The notes under the pieces were generated by a model that saw only the letters and a list, made by a program, of their open reading frames with translations, was not told the origin of the DNA and did not search any database. Below are positions 53,436 to 61,530 of a DNA stretch of 64,000 nucleotides, one piece after another; positions within the stretch are counted from its first letter, which is position 1, and each line of letters starts with the position of its first letter. The position numbers and the translations under genes are program-made. Origin of the DNA: JAQBQB01 sp963757185 (GTDB lineage: Bacteria; Gemmatimonadota; Gemmatimonadetes; Gemmatimonadales; Gemmatimonadaceae); assembly GCA_963757185.1 (NCBI GenBank), contig CAVWQI010000009.1, positions 558,001 to 622,000 of the forward strand, written 5' to 3'.

Positions 53436-53496
53436 AGCTTGACGGCAGCTGTCGAGCCGTCAAGCTGTCGAGCCGTCAAGCTGTCGAGCCGTCAAG
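53436..53496. repeat. 16-bp tandem repeat with inverted copy between convergent genes
   Basis: Three exact copies of CTGTCGAGCCGTCAAG (53449-53496), preceded by an inverted copy AGCTTGACGGC (53436-53446) that can pair with GCCGTCAAGCT at 53456. The stem would be 11 bp with a 9-base loop. It fills the 95-bp gap between the convergent NHL and PQQ-enzyme genes and could act as a two-way transcription stop. Confidence 0.8.
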
Positions 53497-53506
53497 CTGC
53501 CCGTTG

Positions 53507-55825
53507 CTAGTGCTTGCTGTTGTCGATCGGCTTCCTCGGCAGTGCCAGCGCGGTGAGTCCGATGTGGTCGCCGACTCCCGTCGCGAACACGATGTACTGC
53601 CGCCCCTGGTGCATGAACGTCATCGGCACCGCGGTGTTCACGGCCGGCACCGCCACCGCGCCGACCTGTTTCCCGGTCGCCTTGTCGAACGCGTAGATCT
53701 GCGGCGTGATCGGGGGCGGCGCGCCGGCAGCGGGGGCCCCGCCACCGCCACGACCACCACGTCCGCCGGCGCGTCCGCCGCCCGGACCGCCGCTGCGCCC
53801 CGTGCCGTGGATGACGAGCGTCTTCGTCGTGATCACCTCGGCCTGGCCGCCGAGCGCGGGGACCTTCGGAAGAGTGACGCCGGCGAAGAGCGGATCGGTC
53901 GACGACTGCTCGCGCCACGCGTTGCCGTTCGGCACCCACCACTTCTTGTCGCCGGTGTTGAGATCGTAGGCGGTGATGCCTCCCATCTCCTTCGGCTTGA
54001 CGATCGAGATCGCGCCGCGGCCGGCGCCGATGGTCGTCGCCGCGCGCGGCAGGAACGCGCCCGGTCCCGTGTCGGCGGCGACGTACGACTTCGGACGCGG
54101 GAGCGCGCCGAGCATCCCGCACGAGTTGTGCGGCTGGCTATAGCGGTGCTCGGAACACGGGTCGTGCTCGACTTCGATCGTCCCGAGTCCACTCTGGCCG
54201 CCGACGTAGATCATTCCTGTTTCGGGATCCGCGGCCGTGCCGCCGTCGATGTTCACACCGCCTGCCGCGCCGGGAGCGTACCAGGAGCAGCGGTATTGCG
54301 ACGGTCCCTTCGCTCCCTTGCCGTCAGCCGGCGACGCAGGGATGAAGTACGGACCCATGCGGCACTTCTGAGCAAGCTTCAATGCCGAATCCTTGATCGC
54401 CGGCGTGTAGTCGATCAGATCGGCGGCGACCAGTCCCTGCTGCGCGTACGGCGCCGGTCGCGACGGAATCGGCTGCGTCGGCGAGGTCTGCTCGCCCGGC
54501 ACTTCGCTGGGCAGCACGGGCGTCTCGGGCATCGGCCAGATCGGCTGGCCGGTGACGCGGTCGAAGACGTAGACCCAACCCTGCTTCGTCGTCGCCGCGA
54601 TGATCTTGCGTGGCTGGCCATTGACCGTGACGTCGAGAATGTTCGGCGCCATCGGCGTGTCGTAGTCCCAGATGTCGTGGTGCACCATCTGGTAGTGCCA
54701 CTTCCGCTTTCCGGTCTTCACGTCGATCGCGACGATGCTGTTCGCGAACAGGTTGTTTCCCGGACGATAGCCGCCGTATTCGTCGCTCAGTCCCTCGCCG
54801 ACCGGGATGTAGACGAGTCCGAGCTCCGGATCCGCGGTGTACGGCGCCCACGCGTCGTTCTTTCCGACGCCCACCGTTCCGATCTTCGAGCCGTTCTTCC
54901 ACGTCTCGGCGCCGAACTCGCCCGGCTGCGGAATGAGGTTGAACTTCCAGAGCTGCTTGCCGGTGTGCGCGTCGAATCCGCGAATGAAACCCGGGATGTT
55001 GCGCAGTCGAAGCGGATAGTAGCCGTGCATCGACGAGTTGCCGACGATGATCACGTCGTTGACGACGATCGGCGGCGAGCTCGCGGCGATCTGCCCTTCC
55101 GCCGGGTCGATGCCCATCGTGCCGTCGGCGCCGGTCTTGGTCGTGGCGTTCCACTTCTCGCCGGGCTTCGCCTTTCTCGCCGGCGCGGCCTCGCTGATGA
55201 TGAGCGGACCCGAGTCGTCCACCGCGAGCGGCACGAGCGGATAGCCAAGTCCTTCCATGAGGTCGACGACTCCATCCTTTCCGAACTTCGGGTCGGCCTT
55301 TCCGGTGGCGACGTCGATCGATGCCAGGTGGTAGCCCGGCAGGACGACGATCGCGCGCTCATTCGTGCCATCCGTCCAATAGGCGAGGCCGCGACCGGCG
55401 AACTGGCGCGGCGCTTTCTGCCAGCGAATGCCTTCGTCGATTCCCCACTGCCAGATCGTCTGGCCGTTCGCGGGATCGATCGCGAAGACCTTGCGGCGCG
55501 TCGTGGCGACGGTGATCAGGTGTCCGTTCGCGTAGAGCGGCGTGGTGCGATAGTACTCGTCCTCGCCGTACTGCCCCGCGTTCCACTGCCAGGCGACCTG
55601 CAGCGAGTCGAAGTTGTTGGCGTTGATCTGATCGAGCGCGGAATAGCGCGTGCTCCACGCGTCGGCGCCCCAGTAGCGCCATTCGCCTGGCTTGTTGCCG
55701 CGCACGAGCGGCAGACCTTGGCGCGCGTCGAGCAGCTTCGCGCCGGCGAAGGCGCCGCCAAGAATCAGCACGGTCACCGGAACCGCGGTCCCGATGAAGC
55801 GTCGCGAGAACCAGCGTCGCGTCAT
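53507..55825 (-). CDS. PQQ-dependent dehydrogenase (quinoprotein), membrane-anchored
   Basis: 772 residues. An N-terminal hydrophobic anchor (VPVTVLILGGAFAGAKLL) is followed by the quinoprotein opening WRYWGADAWSTRYSALDQIN and an eight-bladed propeller with repeated W-motif strands (ANGQTIWQWG, HTGKQLWKFN, TGKRKWHYQMVHHDIWDYD, DLNTGDKKWWVPNGNAWREQ). No cytochrome domain is fused; a separate cytochrome c gene precedes it with ATGA overlap. It oxidises an alcohol or sugar with PQQ and passes electrons to the cytochrome. A Gly/Arg tract (53705-53810) lies near the end. The substrate cannot be told; membrane glucose-dehydrogenase-like enzymes are nearest. No PQQ synthesis genes are in the window. 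Confidence 0.9.
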   Translation of the reverse strand: MTRRWFSRRFIGTAVPVTVLILGGAFAGAKLLDARQGLPLVRGNKPGEWRYWGADAWSTRYSALDQINANNFDSLQVAWQWNAGQYGEDEYYRTTPLYANGHLITVATTRRKVFAIDPANGQTIWQWGIDEGIRWQKAPRQFAGRGLAYWTDGTNERAIVVLPGYHLASIDVATGKADPKFGKDGVVDLMEGLGYPLVPLAVDDSGPLIISEAAPARKAKPGEKWNATTKTGADGTMGIDPAEGQIAASSPPIVVNDVIIVGNSSMHGYYPLRLRNIPGFIRGFDAHTGKQLWKFNLIPQPGEFGAETWKNGSKIGTVGVGKNDAWAPYTADPELGLVYIPVGEGLSDEYGGYRPGNNLFANSIVAIDVKTGKRKWHYQMVHHDIWDYDTPMAPNILDVTVNGQPRKIIAATTKQGWVYVFDRVTGQPIWPMPETPVLPSEVPGEQTSPTQPIPSRPAPYAQQGLVAADLIDYTPAIKDSALKLAQKCRMGPYFIPASPADGKGAKGPSQYRCSWYAPGAAGGVNIDGGTAADPETGMIYVGGQSGLGTIEVEHDPCSEHRYSQPHNSCGMLGALPRPKSYVAADTGPGAFLPRAATTIGAGRGAISIVKPKEMGGITAYDLNTGDKKWWVPNGNAWREQSSTDPLFAGVTLPKVPALGGQAEVITTKTLVIHGTGRSGGPGGGRAGGRGGRGGGGAPAAGAPPPITPQIYAFDKATGKQVGAVAVPAVNTAVPMTFMHQGRQYIVFATGVGDHIGLTALALPRKPIDNSKH

Positions 55826-56325
55826 GGCTTTTTCCTCTTTGGTGTTGAAGGGGTCGTGGCCTTGGACTTGGCTTCGATGCGGTACTTCTTGAGCGAATCG
55901 ACGTCGGCCGGCAGCTCGTTCGGTCCGACCGGCATCGCGTTCATCTTGAGGAGGTAGGCCATGACGTCGGCCACGTCTTCCGGCGCCAGGCTTCCGGGGT
56001 CGTTCTTGGGCATTCGCGTGCTGACGAACGCAAATAGATCAGACAGATGCTTCCCGCGCCACCACTGATTGAAGGTCGCGCCGGTGTGAGAGGCGGGCGT
56101 GTGACACGACCGGCAACTGTTGAGGTAGACGTCCTTTCCCCGCGAAGCCTGCTCGTCCGTATACAGGCCGTCGAGCGTGGACAGGCCCTTTACCGTATCG
56201 GCGGACGCGGCGTGGGCCGACTTCGACGCCGAGTGCGTGGTCGAGGGTTGTTTGGCCTGTCCGGAGGCGGCGCCCGCCAATGCGGCGACCAACGCGCTCC
56301 CCACGGCCAGGTATCTCCCCGTCAT
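55822..56325 (-). CDS. Mono-haem c-type cytochrome (paralogue 3), PQQ enzyme partner
   Basis: 167 residues from an ATG at 56325 that overlaps the HupE stop (ATGA); its own stop overlaps the PQQ enzyme's ATG. Signal peptide VGSALVAALAGAASGQ. Haem site CRSCH in YLNSCRSCHTPASHTG. Met candidate in STRMPKNDPGSL. Tail VDSLKKYRIEAK. Closely related to the cytochromes at 49030 and 51719. The position makes it the likely electron acceptor of the PQQ dehydrogenase. Confidence 0.93.
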   Translation of the reverse strand: MTGRYLAVGSALVAALAGAASGQAKQPSTTHSASKSAHAASADTVKGLSTLDGLYTDEQASRGKDVYLNSCRSCHTPASHTGATFNQWWRGKHLSDLFAFVSTRMPKNDPGSLAPEDVADVMAYLLKMNAMPVGPNELPADVDSLKKYRIEAKSKATTPSTPKRKKP

Positions 56326-57698
56326 TTCGCCTCGGCGTTCGCCGCCAGTTCCCCGCGCGATCCGCGCGTGAGACGGCCGTAGAGCTCGAAGACGCCCCAC
56401 GCCGCCGCGCCGATCACGAGGAGGAACATCAGGCCGCGAAGGGCGCTCGCCGCCAGCGCCGGCGTGAATTCCGGCATCGCGACGTGATAGCTGGCGAGCA
56501 CAGCACCGCGGTCGAGCATCCAGTGCCACGCCGTGTGCGCCACGAACGCCGACAGGATGATCGTCCCCATCCGCTCCTGAACCGCGTGCGAGAAGAACCA
56601 GTTGAGCGCCGGTACCGCGACCGCCAGCACGGCGAGCTGTCCCAGCTCCACGCCGACGTTGAACGAAACGAGCGACGTCGCCAGATGAGCGCCCGCGAAC
56701 TGCAGCGACTCGCGCAGCGCGAACGAGAATCCGAACCCGTGCACCAGCCCGAACCCGAACGCAACGATCCAACGGCGCTCCAACTTCGCACCTACAATGT
56801 TCTCGAGCGCCATGTACACGATCGACGCCGCGATCAGCACCTCGATGAGCGGCGGGAACCAGAGCGCGTCGGGCGCGAAGCCGGCCGCCGACGCGAGGAG
56901 CGTGATCGAGTGCGCCACGGTGAACGCCGTCACGATCGCGACGAGCGGCCGAATGCGGCGGAACGGAATCACGAGGCACAGCAGGAAGAGCAGATGATCG
57001 ATCCCCGTGAGGATGTGCCCGAACCCGAGCTTCACGAAGCTCAGCGCCGCCTGGCTCCAGCGCGGGTCGAGATGCACGAGTCCGGGATCACCGAGGTATT
57101 CAAGGTCGCGCTCGCCGCCGGTGACTGGCAGAAAGCGAAGCACCGTCGTCGTGCGGACGGCGAGACGCGCCAGCCCCGGGTCGATCGAGAAGCGCGAGCT
57201 GTCCGACGCGATGCGGTAGTCGATGACGACGTCGAGCATCGCCTGCTTCCACATCAACTGCGTCGCGGTGTCGAGCGGCGCGGACGACGCGTGGGCGACC
57301 GCGCTGTCGAAGCTGACGAACGAGCGATCGGACGGCAGCGAAACGCGCGTCGCGACGATCTTGCCGTCGCCGAGCGGAGAATCGTTCTCGTAGAGATGAA
57401 GGTCGCCGGCCAGCCAGACGCGCGCCGCGTCGCTCAAGAGCGGCGTCGCGCGCGCGATGTCGAGGTATCCGGGACCGTTGAGCGGAAAGTTGACGTCGCG
57501 CATCGCCTCGAGCGGCGCCCGAATGACGACGCGGAGGTTATGGCCGACCGGCTTGATGAAGACGAAGATGCGCACGCTGGCCGGAATGTCGTGCGCGAAA
57601 TTCACGCCCGGCAGCGCGAGCACGAGCCCCGACGCAACGGCTGCCGCGACGACGACGTTTACACCCTGACGGACTAGACTTCGACCACGTAGAATCAC
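56322..57698 (-). CDS. HupE/UreJ-family membrane protein
   Basis: 458 residues from a GTG at 57698 with GGGAG nine bases before it. The open frame continues far upstream but only antisense to the next gene. Signal peptide NVVVAAAVASGLVLALPGVN. A beta-rich periplasmic domain of about 210 residues is followed by six or seven helices with the HupE/UreJ motif LGFGHILTGIDHLLFLLCLV, then FTVAHSITLLASAAGF and FGFGLVHGFGFSFAL. HupE and UreJ relatives are metal (nickel, cobalt) permeases or accessory proteins. The coupling to a cytochrome and quinoprotein suggests metal supply or folding help for that enzyme; this is inference. Confidence 0.88.
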   Translation of the reverse strand: MILRGRSLVRQGVNVVVAAAVASGLVLALPGVNFAHDIPASVRIFVFIKPVGHNLRVVIRAPLEAMRDVNFPLNGPGYLDIARATPLLSDAARVWLAGDLHLYENDSPLGDGKIVATRVSLPSDRSFVSFDSAVAHASSAPLDTATQLMWKQAMLDVVIDYRIASDSSRFSIDPGLARLAVRTTTVLRFLPVTGGERDLEYLGDPGLVHLDPRWSQAALSFVKLGFGHILTGIDHLLFLLCLVIPFRRIRPLVAIVTAFTVAHSITLLASAAGFAPDALWFPPLIEVLIAASIVYMALENIVGAKLERRWIVAFGFGLVHGFGFSFALRESLQFAGAHLATSLVSFNVGVELGQLAVLAVAVPALNWFFSHAVQERMGTIILSAFVAHTAWHWMLDRGAVLASYHVAMPEFTPALAASALRGLMFLLVIGAAAWGVFELYGRLTRGSRGELAANAEAK

Positions 57699-57809
57699 GC
57701 CATTCGCTCCCTGGACGCACGAGTATAGTACGCGTGCACGGGGGTCGGAACGGCGGTGCTGAAGGGCGGGGCGACGGGAAAGCGGGCCGACTCGAGTCGA
57801 GGAGATCGC

Positions 57810-59141
57810 ATGAACCGAGGTATTACGCTGTTTGGCGCCTCGCTGTTGGTGTACGGCGGAGCGCTCGCGGCGCAAACGCCGGCCAAGAAAGGCACGCCGA
57901 AAGCGGCGGCCGGCCAGGCGCCCAAGTTCGAGGTCGATCCGATGTGGCCCAAGCCGATGGGGAATCGGTGGATTCTCGGATCCACGACCGGCGTGGCCAT
58001 CGATTCGCGCGACCACATTTTCGTCGTCCATTTGACCGACAGTTTCACGCCGCGCACCGAGATCGGCTTGACCGTTGGCGGTGCCGCGTACGGCGAGTGC
58101 TGCGCCTCGGCGCCGAATGTGCTCGAGTTCGACCCGAGCGGCACGCTCGTCGCCCATTGGGGCGGCCCGGGCGAAGGGTACAATTGGCCGGAACAGAACG
58201 CCGGTCTCGCGATCGACGACGCGGGCAACGTCTGGATCGGCGGCGCGGGCGGCGCCGATTCGAGAATTCTCAAGTTCTCGAAGGACGGCAAGTTCATCGC
58301 GCAGTACGGCACCGCTCCGGCGGCGCCTCCGCCGGCCGCCGGGAGCGGGGCGGGTCGTAGCGCGGGTGACACGGCGTACGCCGGCGTCTCGCCGGCTCGT
58401 GGCGCAGGTGGTCGCGGTGGCGGCCGTGGAGGACGGGGCGGTCGCGGCGGCGGCGCGCCGGCACTTCCCGCCAACAGCAACAGTATGGAAAGCTTCGGCG
58501 GCGCGATGGGCTTCGCGATCGACAGCAAGGCGAACGAGATCTTTGTCGCCGACGGCTCGCGCAATCACCGGGTCGCGGTGGTCGACATGAACACCGGCGC
58601 GATCAAGCGGTATTGGGGCGCGTACGGCGCGAAGCCGGACGACGCCGATACGGCCAAGTACGAGCCGGGCGGCGCGGCGCCGAAGCAGTTCGGTCAGGTG
58701 CGCTGCGTACGAATCGCCAATGACGGACTGGTCTACGTCTGCGATGCGACGAACGACCGCATCCAGATCTTCAAGAAGGATGGCTCGTTCGTGAAGGAAG
58801 CGACCGTTGCCGCATCGACGCGCGGCAGCGGGTCGGTGTGGGACATCGCCTTCTCGCGCGACCCCGGCCAGAAGTACCTCTATGTCGCGGACGGCGCCAA
58901 TGACAAGGTCCACATCCTTGATCGCGAGAGGCTGCTGGAGCTCACCGCGTTCGGCGACGGCGGCCGACAGCCCGGTCTGTTCTACGCCGTCGACGGCGTC
59001 GCCACCGACTCGAAAGGCAACCTCTACACGATCGAGACGTTCGAGGGAAAGCGTCTCCAGAAATTCAACTACAAAGGCGTAAGCGCCGTGACCAAAGCCA
59101 ATCAGGGCGCGCTCTGGCCTTCCGCGGGAGCGAAAAAGTGA
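57810..59141 (+). CDS. NHL-repeat propeller, exported (tandem copy 1)
   Basis: 443 residues from an ATG at 57810 preceded by GGAG, with signal peptide ITLFGASLLVYGGALAAQ. The mature protein opens FEVDPMWPKPMGNRWILG. Blades include IDSRDHIFVVHLTDS, IDDAGNVWIGGAGGADS, FVADGSRNHRVAVVDMNT, ANDGLVYVCDATNDRIQIFK and KYLYVADGANDKVHILDRE. A Gly/Arg tract lies at 58320-58470. Its last bases overlap the GTG of the next, very similar gene (GTGA), so this is a tandem duplication translated from one mRNA. Function unknown; divergent from the HupE operon across 111 bp. Confidence 0.85.
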   Translation: MNRGITLFGASLLVYGGALAAQTPAKKGTPKAAAGQAPKFEVDPMWPKPMGNRWILGSTTGVAIDSRDHIFVVHLTDSFTPRTEIGLTVGGAAYGECCASAPNVLEFDPSGTLVAHWGGPGEGYNWPEQNAGLAIDDAGNVWIGGAGGADSRILKFSKDGKFIAQYGTAPAAPPPAAGSGAGRSAGDTAYAGVSPARGAGGRGGGRGGRGGRGGGAPALPANSNSMESFGGAMGFAIDSKANEIFVADGSRNHRVAVVDMNTGAIKRYWGAYGAKPDDADTAKYEPGGAAPKQFGQVRCVRIANDGLVYVCDATNDRIQIFKKDGSFVKEATVAASTRGSGSVWDIAFSRDPGQKYLYVADGANDKVHILDRERLLELTAFGDGGRQPGLFYAVDGVATDSKGNLYTIETFEGKRLQKFNYKGVSAVTKANQGALWPSAGAKK

Positions 59142-60331
59142 CCCGACGCCGCAAAGTCATTCTCGCCGCCGTGCTCGCCGGCGCCATCGTTTCTCTTGGC
59201 ATCGGTCAGCACGCGCTCGACGCGTCAGCGCGCGCGACGCTCGTGCAGGCGCCGCGGTTCGAGGTCGATCCGCTCTGGCCCAAGCCGCTGCCCAACCACT
59301 GGGTGCTCGGGAACGTCATTGGCGTCGGCGTGGACGCGAACGACCACGTGTTCATCGTCCACCGCAACGACACGTTCGATGCGCGAAACGAGATCGGCGC
59401 GGCGCAAAATCCGCCGCTCAGCGAATGCTGCGTCCCGGCGCCGCCGGTGCTCGAGTTCGATCCCGCCGGCAACCTCGTGAAGGCGTGGGGCGGGCCGCCG
59501 GAAGACAAGCAGTACGTCTGGCCGTCGTCCAATCACGGCATCTCGATCGACAACAAGAACAACATCTGGATCGGTGGCAACGGCGGCCGCGGGGACGCCG
59601 GCAGCGACTCCCACATCCTCAAGTTCACGCACGACGGCAAATTCCTGATGCAGATCGGGGAGCCGGGTCAGGCGACGAACAGCAACAGCACCACTCATTT
59701 CGGCCGCGTCGCGAAGATCTCGTTCGATTACAAGGCGAACGAGGCGTTCATCGCCGACGGCTACGGCAACAGACGCGTCGCGGTGTTGGACATGGACAAC
59801 GGCAAGATCAAGCGCTTCTGGGGCGCCTACGGAAAGACGCCATCCGACTCCGCCCTCCCGCCGTACGAGCCGGGCCAGCCGCAGCCGCAGTTCCGAAATC
59901 CCGTGCACTGCGCCGAGCCGTCGGTCGACGGTCTCCTCTACGTGTGCGACCGCGTGAACGACCGCATCCAGGTCTTCAAGGAGAGCGGCGAGTTCGTGAA
60001 GGAGAAGATCATCAAGCCCGCGACGAAGGGCGACGGCTCAGTGTGGGACATCGCCTTCTCGAAGGATCCGCAGCAGAAATACATCTTCCTCGCCGACGGC
60101 AAGAACGAGCGCGTGTACGTGATGGACCGGCAGTCGCTCGACATCATCACCGAGTTCGGCGACGGCGGCCGGCAGCCCGGCCAGTGGTTCGCCGTGCACA
60201 GCATCGCCACCGACTCCAAGGGCAACATCTTCACGACCGAGACGTACGAAGGAAAGCGAATTCAGAAGTTCGTATACAAGGGCATGGCATCGGTCGAGCC
60301 GAGCCAGGGCGTCGTGTGGCCCAAACGGTAA
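59138..60331 (+). CDS. NHL-repeat propeller, exported (tandem copy 2)
   Basis: 397 residues starting at a GTG that overlaps the previous TGA. Signal or anchor VILAAVLAGAIVSLGIG. It opens FEVDPLWPKPLPNHWVLG, matching the upstream copy, and shares the blades GNNIWIGGNGG-type strands (NNIWIGGNGGRGDAGSDSH), FIADGYGNRRVAVLDMDNG, LLYVCDRVNDRIQVFKESG and YIFLADGKNERVYVMDRQ. It lacks the long Gly/Arg tract of copy 1. A 50-bp spacer leads to the next exported protein, probably on the same transcript. Confidence 0.86.
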   Translation: MTRRRKVILAAVLAGAIVSLGIGQHALDASARATLVQAPRFEVDPLWPKPLPNHWVLGNVIGVGVDANDHVFIVHRNDTFDARNEIGAAQNPPLSECCVPAPPVLEFDPAGNLVKAWGGPPEDKQYVWPSSNHGISIDNKNNIWIGGNGGRGDAGSDSHILKFTHDGKFLMQIGEPGQATNSNSTTHFGRVAKISFDYKANEAFIADGYGNRRVAVLDMDNGKIKRFWGAYGKTPSDSALPPYEPGQPQPQFRNPVHCAEPSVDGLLYVCDRVNDRIQVFKESGEFVKEKIIKPATKGDGSVWDIAFSKDPQQKYIFLADGKNERVYVMDRQSLDIITEFGDGGRQPGQWFAVHSIATDSKGNIFTTETYEGKRIQKFVYKGMASVEPSQGVVWPKR

Positions 60332-60381
60332 ACGCGAGCCCCTTTTTCTCCCCGCTCCTCCACCCCATCCGGGATCAATTC

Positions 60382-60993
60382 GTGAGACTCTCAGCGTTAG
60401 TCGTTCTTTGCGCGCCGCTCGGCGCCGCGCTCGCCCAGGGATCGCCGACACCCGCCGGCTCGCCGGCGATGACGGCCGTCTCGATGACCGAGGCGCAACA
60501 GATCGCCGCGGCCGTGCTTCCGTTGCCGGCTGAGGCGCGCGCTTCAGCCAAGATCATGGGCTACCGCAACGGCAGCCCGAATCTCGTGACGCTTCGCGAG
60601 GGGAAGACGTTCACCTGCTTCCTTCCCGAGCCGACGGGCAAGGACTTCCACGCGGCCTGCTACCATCAGTCGCTGGAGCCGTTCATGTCCCGCGGCCGCG
60701 CGCTCCGCGCGAGCGGCGTGAAGGGCGACAAGGTCGACACGGTGCGCTTCGCCGAGGTGAAGGCCGGCAAGCTCGAGATGCCGAAGCAACCGGCCACCAT
60801 GTACCAGCTCTTCGGCGGTAACTACGACGCAGCGGCGAACACGATCACCGGATCGCACCCGCTCATCGTGGTCTACATCTCGGGCGCCACGGGCGCGTCC
60901 AGCGGCCTCCCGGAAAAGCCATCGGAGAACGGGATGTGGATCATGTACCCGGGCACGCCGAAGGCGCACATCATGCTTTCGCCGAAGATGTGA
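60382..60993 (+). CDS. Exported protein of unknown function
   Basis: 203 residues from a GTG at 60382 with signal peptide LSALVVLCAPLGAALAQG. The mature part contains MTEAQQIAAAVLPLPAEARA, the segment LREGKTFTCFLPEPTGKDF followed by HAACYHQSLEPFMSRGRALR (two cysteines that may pair), KQPATMYQLFGGNYDAAANT, and ends NGMWIMYPGTPKAHIMLSPK. Homologues of this general type are seen as lone secreted proteins, but I cannot name a family. It may share a transcript with the two NHL genes and MaoC. Confidence 0.72.
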   Translation: MRLSALVVLCAPLGAALAQGSPTPAGSPAMTAVSMTEAQQIAAAVLPLPAEARASAKIMGYRNGSPNLVTLREGKTFTCFLPEPTGKDFHAACYHQSLEPFMSRGRALRASGVKGDKVDTVRFAEVKAGKLEMPKQPATMYQLFGGNYDAAANTITGSHPLIVVYISGATGASSGLPEKPSENGMWIMYPGTPKAHIMLSPKM

Positions 60994-60998
60994 CGCGG

Positions 60999-61436
60999 AT
61001 GACGCGTCCGACGGTCGGTCAGCGCGCAAGCCGTTCGCTGACGCTCTCCGGCAAGCATGTCGAGATCTTCGCCGAGCTCACCGGCGACTACAATCCGCTC
61101 CACTTCGACACAGCGTTCGCCGAGCGTACCCGGTTCGGCGCGCTCGTCGTGCAGGGTGGGTTGACGACCGGCGTGCTGCACGCGCTCGTCGCGATGGATC
61201 TTCCCGGTCCGGGCTCTGTTTTTCTCAGCCAGAACTGGAAGTTCACGGCCCCGGTCTACATCGGCGACACGATCACCGCGGAGGCCGAGGTGGTGAGCGT
61301 CCACGCGACGAAGCCGGTGACCCAGCTCCGCTGCGTCGTCACGCGCCAGACCGGGGAGACCGTGCTCGAGGGCGAGGCGTGGTGCTACACGATGACGGCG
61401 CGGAACGGCGACGGCGAGGTCGCGGCCGAGAGGTAG
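60999..61436 (+). CDS. MaoC-like (R)-enoyl hydratase
   Basis: 145 residues from an ATG at 60999, 5 bp after the previous stop. Single hot-dog domain with the hydratase motif FAELTGDYNPLHFD (catalytic Asp and His), then ERTRFGALVVQGGLTTGVLH and TAEAEVVSVHATKPVTQLRC. The family adds water to (R)-enoyl-CoA in fatty-acid or polyhydroxyalkanoate metabolism, in the cytoplasm. It is followed by a CCGGTCCA tandem repeat and the amidohydrolase. Confidence 0.92.
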   Translation: MTRPTVGQRASRSLTLSGKHVEIFAELTGDYNPLHFDTAFAERTRFGALVVQGGLTTGVLHALVAMDLPGPGSVFLSQNWKFTAPVYIGDTITAEAEVVSVHATKPVTQLRCVVTRQTGETVLEGEAWCYTMTARNGDGEVAAER

Positions 61437-61457
61437 GAGACGGCAGTCTCGAGGTTT

Positions 61458-61481
61458 CCGGTCCACCGGTCCACCGGTCAA
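61458..61481. repeat. Octamer tandem repeat (CCGGTCCA), locus 3
   Basis: Two exact CCGGTCCA units and one CCGGTCAA, with a further GTCCACCG 5 bp on. It lies in the 94-bp gap 61437-61530, 49 bp before the amidohydrolase start. Same unit as at 15610 and 36747. Confidence 0.72.
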
Positions 61482-61530
61482 CTCGTCCACCGCTCTTGCG
61501 GTCCCCCGCCGCGCATATGATGATCATCTG

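Noticed and set aside
53449..53496. Possible CRISPR array
   Set aside because: The 16-bp units are contiguous with no spacers, and no cas genes are nearby.
57699..58913. Long upstream extension of the HupE frame
   Set aside because: It runs antisense through the NHL gene; a GTG at 57698 with GGGAG gives a proper signal peptide.
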